A stretch of DNA of 10,895 nucleotides from JANQTF01 sp036835375 (GTDB lineage Bacteria > Bacteroidota > Bacteroidia > J057), in the NCBI GenBank assembly GCA_036835375.1, contig DAITMB010000153.1:1-10895 (forward strand), read 5' to 3'. Every line of letters starts with the position of its first letter. The first letter of the stretch is position 1. The notes beneath the pieces are model-generated. The model was not told the origin of the DNA. It did no database searches and saw nothing but the letters and a program-made list of their open reading frames with translations. This document shows positions 7,484-10,895 of the stretch, one piece after another. The translations under genes and the position numbers were made by a program.

Positions 7484-7707
7484 AGATCCTTCTAAATTGG
7501 AAATTGGCCTTGATGGCCTCCCTCACACTAGGGTTGTCACCTTTTGTCCCGGAACCACACCTGTGGGGAAAGCTCAAGTGGGTGGTAGGAGGCGCGGAGG
7601 GAATGCTTGCCTTAGATTGGTTCGATTTGCTGTTGCACGGCGCTCCCTGGCTGTGGCTATTGCTGTGCATCGGCTACCTGCTCAGCCAACGGAAACCTAC
7701 GTCTTGA
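7480..7707 (+). CDS. Small two-segment membrane protein coupled to thioredoxin
   Basis: A 75-residue protein with a hydrophobic N-terminal segment (about 6-22), a central loop rich in conserved-looking residues (PEPHLWGKLKWVVGGAEGM, 24-42; DWFDLLLHGAPW, 46-57) and a second hydrophobic segment (about 56-69). I recall similar short proteins in Bacteroidota and Gammaproteobacteria, sometimes labelled 'RND transporter'; that label is implausible for so short a chain, and I could not check it here. It has no cysteine outside the second segment (Cys63) and no catalytic motif I recognise. The ATG lies inside the thioredoxin stop (ATGA at 7480-7483), so production is probably tied to thioredoxin. It could anchor or dock thioredoxin at the membrane next to the sulfur transporter, but the function is unknown. 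Confidence 0.85.
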   Translation: MKILLNWKLALMASLTLGLSPFVPEPHLWGKLKWVVGGAEGMLALDWFDLLLHGAPWLWLLLCIGYLLSQRKPTS

Positions 7708-7756
7708 TTGTATGACGAACTTTTTTCAAACAAGGCTCTTTAATACTTCACATAAT

Positions 7757-7782
7757 TAGTGGCGAATAATAGTGGCGAATAA
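7757..7782. repeat. 13-base tandem repeat abutting the assembly gap
   Basis: Two exact copies of TAGTGGCGAATAA (7757-7769 and 7770-7782) run directly into the N run. The gap therefore probably begins inside a longer tandem array that the assembler could not resolve. Confidence 0.85.
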
Positions 7783-7882
7783 NNNNNNNNNNNNNNNNNN
7801 NNNNNNNNNNNNNNNNNNNNNNNNNNNNNNNNNNNNNNNNNNNNNNNNNNNNNNNNNNNNNNNNNNNNNNNNNNNNNNNNNN
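7783..7882. other. Assembly gap (100 N)
   Basis: Exactly 100 undetermined bases, the usual placeholder for a gap of unknown length. It falls between the small membrane protein and the first YeeE/YedE half. One or more genes could be missing here, and adjacency across it depends on scaffolding alone. Confidence 0.98.
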
Positions 7883-8050
7883 CCTAAATGAGATTGCCAT
7901 TGATGATCATCCACGATCTCAACCTTTGTTTGTTGTGTATCGCAAGGGGCAAGCTCCATCAGCTGGAACTAATCCTTCCCCGGCGATTTTCGTTGTGTGT
8001 TGACTCATTGTGAGTTGTACTTAACATCACCCTAATTCCTTATTTTTTGT
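7883..8050. other. Spacer after the gap, with a possible gene end and promoter
   Basis: On the plus strand a frame is open from the gap edge (7884) to a TGA at 8001-8003, about 39 codons, including a stretch read as PLFVVYRKGQAPSAG. It could be the C-terminus of a gene hidden in the gap, but I recognise no family and a chance frame is as likely. The minus strand also has a short frame entering the gap from an ATG at 7959. Just before the next gene, TATTTTTTG (8041-8049) resembles a -7 element with one extra spacer base, preceded by TTG at 8016-8018. If it is used, translation of the next gene would begin at the internal ATG at 8096. Confidence 0.3.
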
Positions 8051-8644
8051 ATGCACGTTCATTTACTTCTTGAACAGGGCTTTACAGGCGCTGCCATGCA
8101 GCCTTGGCCCTGGTACTTGGCAGGCACAATCATCGCCCTTGTCATGGGCGGAATGCTGCTCTTAGGGCGCACCTTTGGCGTTTCTTCGACTTTAAGAACA
8201 CTATGTGCCGTCAGTGGAGCAGGGAAAGTCTCTTCTTTTTTTCACTATGACTGGAAGGGTCAGTTGTGGAATTTGATCTTCGTAGGAGGCTCTGTGATCG
8301 GCGGACTGATTGCACATTTTCTCATGGGCACAGCTGATACAGTCGCGATATCCGTCGATACCGTGGCAGACTTGGCGGCGTTGGGCGTGGTCCACGAAGG
8401 CCAGGGATTGATTCCCGAAGCGCTGTTTTCGTGGGCAGCCTTCGGGACCTGGCAAGGCTGGGTGTTCATGCTTGGCGGAGGCTTCCTGATCGGCTTTGGC
8501 ACGCGATACGCAGGCGGCTGCACCTCCGGCCACGCCATCAGCGGTCTGGCCAATTTGCAGTGGCCTTCCCTCATCGCCGTAATTGGTTTTTTTATCGGTG
8601 GATTGGTAATGACACACCTCCTTTTTCCGATACTCCTTTCCTGA
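8051..8644 (+). CDS. YeeE/YedE family sulfur transporter, N-terminal half
   Basis: A 197-residue integral membrane protein with about four to five hydrophobic segments. Signatures of the YeeE/YedE (TsuA-like, PF04143) family are PWPWYLAG (18-25), FGVSSTLRTLCA with Cys52, and GFGTRYAGGCTSGHAISG (148-165) with Cys157. Full-length relatives such as TsuA are about 330-350 residues and pass thiosulfate along conserved cysteines by transient S-H-S contacts. This protein supplies only part of that fold, and the next gene supplies the rest. The second ATG at 8096 is a serious alternative start because similarity begins near PWPWY and a promoter-like element overlaps the upstream ATG. The substrate is probably thiosulfate or a related sulfur species, by family. 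Confidence 0.92.
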   Translation: MHVHLLLEQGFTGAAMQPWPWYLAGTIIALVMGGMLLLGRTFGVSSTLRTLCAVSGAGKVSSFFHYDWKGQLWNLIFVGGSVIGGLIAHFLMGTADTVAISVDTVADLAALGVVHEGQGLIPEALFSWAAFGTWQGWVFMLGGGFLIGFGTRYAGGCTSGHAISGLANLQWPSLIAVIGFFIGGLVMTHLLFPILLS

Positions 8645-8649
8645 TTTTT

Positions 8650-8683
8650 GCTCACCGACCTTCTTCCCTGCTGGTGAGCTTTT
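8650..8683 (+). terminator. Hairpin between the two YeeE/YedE genes
   Basis: GCTCACC (8650-8656) and GGTGAGC (8673-8679) form a perfect 7-bp stem with a 16-base loop, followed by TTTT. It starts 5 bases after the first gene's stop. It looks like a weak intrinsic terminator or attenuator within a gene pair expected to be made in equal amounts. Confidence 0.45.
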
Positions 8684-8715
8684 ACATTTCTGATCATTTA
8701 CTTCCCTAGTTATAT

Positions 8716-9153
8716 ATGAAAAAACGTTCAAATTCCTGGGTGGCCCAGCTAGGGGTCCTCTCCTTGGGAATCATTTTCGGCATTGCCTTGACCAAAGGAG
8801 AGATCATTTCCTGGTATCGAATACAGGAAATGTTTCGCTTTCAAAGTTTCCACATGTATGGCGTGATCGGCACTGCCGTGGTCTTAGGTGCAGGAATCGT
8901 ATATTTATTCAAGCGAATGGAGGCTAAGAGCATCGACGGTGCTTCGCCAGATTTCACACCGAAGGACCCCGGAGTCATTCGCTATCTGGCCGGCGGATCC
9001 ATTTTCGGCTTAGGCTGGGCGATGACAGGCGCTTGTCCGGGACCGCTGTACATTCTGCTTGGAAATGGCTACACGGCAATGCTTGTGACCATACTGGGGG
9101 CCATGATGGGCACCTTTGTGTACGGGCTGTTGAGGGCAAGATTGCCACACTGA
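8716..9153 (+). CDS. YeeE/YedE family protein, C-terminal half (DUF6691-type)
   Basis: A 145-residue membrane protein with about four hydrophobic segments (9-26, 46-65, 89-108, 117-139). The diagnostic motif is the loop GLGWAMTGACPGPLYILLGNG (98-118) with Cys107, matching the second YeeE/YedE repeat. Together with the preceding 197-residue protein it totals 342 residues, close to a single-chain TsuA, and the pair carries three well-placed cysteines (52, 157 and 107). The parsimonious reading is a two-subunit channel-like transporter for thiosulfate or a related sulfur compound. It lies 71 bases after its partner and is the last gene before a strong terminator. Confidence 0.92.
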   Translation: MKKRSNSWVAQLGVLSLGIIFGIALTKGEIISWYRIQEMFRFQSFHMYGVIGTAVVLGAGIVYLFKRMEAKSIDGASPDFTPKDPGVIRYLAGGSIFGLGWAMTGACPGPLYILLGNGYTAMLVTILGAMMGTFVYGLLRARLPH

Positions 9154-9156
9154 TTC

Positions 9157-9207
9157 AAGCAGGAGGCATGGAAGGCAGATGGTCTGTAGTGCCTCCCTGC
9201 TTTTTTT
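9157..9207 (+). terminator. Rho-independent terminator closing the sulfur block
   Basis: AAGCAGGAGGCA (9157-9168) pairs with TGCCTCCCTGCTT (9190-9202) with one bulged base, and a run of seven T (9201-9207) follows. It starts 3 bases after the stop of the second transporter half. This is the clearest intrinsic terminator in the window. Confidence 0.85.
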
Positions 9208-9249
9208 AGATACCTAAAAAACGCTTAGAACTCTTTCAGCTCCGAGATC

Positions 9250-10895
9250 ATGAATCGCCACTTTCGCCGATACCTTCCCATCCTTGCATGGCTCCCTGCT
9301 TACCAGACGCAGGACCTCAAAGGAGACCTTTCGGCGGGTCTCACGGTGGGGGTCATGTTGATACCACAAGGCATGGCCTATGCGATGATTGCAGGAATGC
9401 CGCCGATCTACGGGCTCTATGCGTCCATTTTTCCGCTCATTCTCTATGCAATATTTGGCACATCCCGGCAACTCGCAGTGGGCCCTGTGGCCATGGTATC
9501 CCTGCTGGTCTTGTCGGGGGTGAGCACGCTGGCAGAAATCGGCTCGGAAGCTTATCTCCTTCTGGCGATCACCCTCGCGCTGCTGGTAGGACTGATTCAA
9601 CTACTGTTGGGCCTGTTTCGCCTTGGGTTTCTGGTGAATTTCTTGTCCCATCCGGTGATCAGCGGCTTCACTTCCGCTGCGGCCCTCATCATAGGGATGA
9701 GCCAACTCAAGCACTTGCTCGGTGTGCAGATTGATAGTAGCAACTACGTCCACGAAGTGCTACTGGGCGCCCTGGCTCAGCTCGACCAAGTGTCGCTCCC
9801 GACCTTAGCGATTGGGCTGGGAGGCATCGTCGTGATCAAGGGGCTTCGGCGCGTCCACAAGTCTATTCCAGGCTTGCTGATCGCGGTGATTTTGGGAATT
9901 GTGGTGGTGTATCTTACCGGATGGCAGGATCAAGGGGTGCGCATTGTGGGCACCGTTCCAGAAGGACTTCCGTCCTTTGCGTGGCCAAGTTTTGACGGGC
10001 ATCACTGGAAGGCGCTATTTCCCGTGGCGCTCACCATTGGACTGGTCAGCTTCATGGAATCCATAGCTGTGGCAAAAGCCATCCAAAGCAAGCACCGGGG
10101 AGAATATGAAGTCGATGCCAACCAAGAACTTATTGCCTTGGGCATGGCCAATATCGGTGCCTCCTTTTTTCAGGCTTTTCCCACCACGGGCGGCTTCTCA
10201 CGCACCGCGGTGAACGATCAGGCCGGTGCTCGCACGGGATTGGCCGCCATCATCAGCGCTGGACTGATTGCATTGACCTTGCTTTTTCTCACGCCCCTTT
10301 TTTACTTTTTGCCTCAAGCCATTTTAGCCTCCATCATCTTGGTCGCGGTGCTGGGGTTGATTGATCTGAAAGAGGCGAGGCATCTCTGGCAACACGATCG
10401 ACAGGATTTTTGGATGCTCTTTGCTACCTTCGCAGCGACTCTCACGCTGGGCATTGAAGAAGGCATTCTGCTCGGGGCACTGCTGTCGTTGGGCTTAGTG
10501 ATTTACAAAAGCGCCTATCCGCACATCGCCGTGTTGGGGCAAATTCCCGGAACGAGCTATTTTCGCAATGTCAATCGGTTTCCGGAGGCTAAAGTCCACG
10601 AAGACATTCTGGCGCTGCGCTTTGATGCGCCGCTGTATTTCGCGAACGCAGGATTTTTCAGAGACCAAGTCAAAAAGTTCGAGCAAGCTGCCTCTGTCAA
10701 GCCCAAGCTCTTGCTACTCAATGCAGAAAGCATCCATTCGATCGATAGTTCTGCCGTACATATGCTAGAGCAGCTCATTGAGGATGGCCGGATGCAGGGC
10801 CGAGACTTTGCCATTGCAGGTGCCATAGGTCCCGTGAGGGATGCACTTCATCGCCACGGGTTGATCCATCTCATCGGCAAGGATCACGTATTTGC
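9250..10895 (+). CDS. SulP family anion permease with STAS domain (3' partial)
   Basis: An open frame of 548 codons from ATG at 9250 that leaves the window without a stop. Usual SulP length is about 560-590, so only the last few dozen residues should be missing. The membrane domain (about 25-420) has the SulP signatures GLTVGVMLIPQGMAYA (30-45), PPIYGLYASIFP (51-62), SRQLAVGPVAM (72-82), SHPVISGFTSAAA (133-145) and PTTGGFSRTAVNDQAGART (311-329). About 450-548 is a cytoplasmic STAS domain with the SIDSS core (497-501). SulP proteins move sulfate and other anions such as bicarbonate, often with Na+ or H+ or by exchange. Next to persulfide oxidation genes, sulfate or sulfite transport is the natural guess. 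It lies 43 bases beyond a strong terminator, so it either has its own promoter (none recognised) or depends on read-through. Confidence 0.94.
   Translation, partial: MNRHFRRYLPILAWLPAYQTQDLKGDLSAGLTVGVMLIPQGMAYAMIAGMPPIYGLYASIFPLILYAIFGTSRQLAVGPVAMVSLLVLSGVSTLAEIGSEAYLLLAITLALLVGLIQLLLGLFRLGFLVNFLSHPVISGFTSAAALIIGMSQLKHLLGVQIDSSNYVHEVLLGALAQLDQVSLPTLAIGLGGIVVIKGLRRVHKSIPGLLIAVILGIVVVYLTGWQDQGVRIVGTVPEGLPSFAWPSFDGHHWKALFPVALTIGLVSFMESIAVAKAIQSKHRGEYEVDANQELIALGMANIGASFFQAFPTTGGFSRTAVNDQAGARTGLAAIISAGLIALTLLFLTPLFYFLPQAILASIILVAVLGLIDLKEARHLWQHDRQDFWMLFATFAATLTLGIEEGILLGALLSLGLVIYKSAYPHIAVLGQIPGTSYFRNVNRFPEAKVHEDILALRFDAPLYFANAGFFRDQVKKFEQAASVKPKLLLLNAESIHSIDSSAVHMLEQLIEDGRMQGRDFAIAGAIGPVRDALHRHGLIHLIGKDHVF

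Noticed and set aside
7902..7911. 10-base palindrome GATGATCATC
   Set aside because: It is too short to separate from chance and has no promoter or partner site beside it.
7756..7959. Minus-strand frame running through the N run
   Set aside because: Its middle is undetermined sequence and its ends are short and unrecognisable; it exists only because N bases contain no stop.
9214..10826. Several open frames on both strands overlapping the SulP gene
   Set aside because: The SulP reading frame is continuous from 9250 to the window edge with family motifs throughout, so the others are shadows.
1..10895. Search for tRNA, rRNA, CRISPR arrays, insertion sequences and riboswitches
   Set aside because: No cloverleaf-like, rRNA-like, repeat-spacer or transposase signal was found by eye on either strand.

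Overview
This 10.9 kb window most likely comes from a member of the Bacteroidota. The main reasons are the near absence of purine-rich ribosome-binding sites, AT-rich promoter candidates of the TAnnTTTG type (clearest at 5553-5560), and the family mix: a YeeE/YedE transporter split into two short genes, a two-segment membrane protein coupled to thioredoxin, and a GH133-type debranching enzyme. The lineage is an inference; a Saprospiria-like genome is only a guess. Exactly 100 N at 7783-7882 mark a scaffold gap of unknown true size.

Layout. Positions 83-5221 hold three genes on the minus strand: a glycogen-debranching amylo-alpha-1,6-glucosidase, an exported serine hydrolase of the class C beta-lactamase fold, and a membrane-anchored family 2 glycosyltransferase. 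Spacers of about 170-390 bases separate them, so they need not form one operon. A divergent promoter region (5222-5604) follows. From 5605 to the right edge every gene is on the plus strand: a persulfide dioxygenase-rhodanese protein of the CstB type, a thioredoxin, a 75-residue membrane protein overlapping it by ATGA, the assembly gap, two half-size YeeE/YedE proteins, a strong intrinsic terminator, and a SulP anion permease with a STAS domain that runs off the window.

The plus-strand block reads as a reduced-sulfur module. The dioxygenase should oxidise glutathione or other low-molecular-weight persulfide to sulfite, and its rhodanese domain can move sulfane sulfur to give thiosulfate. The YeeE/YedE pair is expected to carry thiosulfate or a related sulfur species across the membrane on conserved cysteines. 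The thioredoxin can reduce persulfide or thiosulfonate bonds, and SulP can move sulfate or a related anion. The small coupled membrane protein has no function I can name and is the best candidate for something new.

Regulation. A perfect 14-base palindrome at 5532-5545 overlaps the -33 region of the dioxygenase promoter candidate. It resembles the ATTC-N8-GAAT operator described for the sulfide/persulfide-sensing ArsR-family repressor SqrR. No regulator gene is visible here. Hairpins lie between the dioxygenase and thioredoxin genes (two) and between the two transporter halves (one), suggesting differential expression inside the block.

No tRNA, rRNA, CRISPR array, transposase or integrase was seen.
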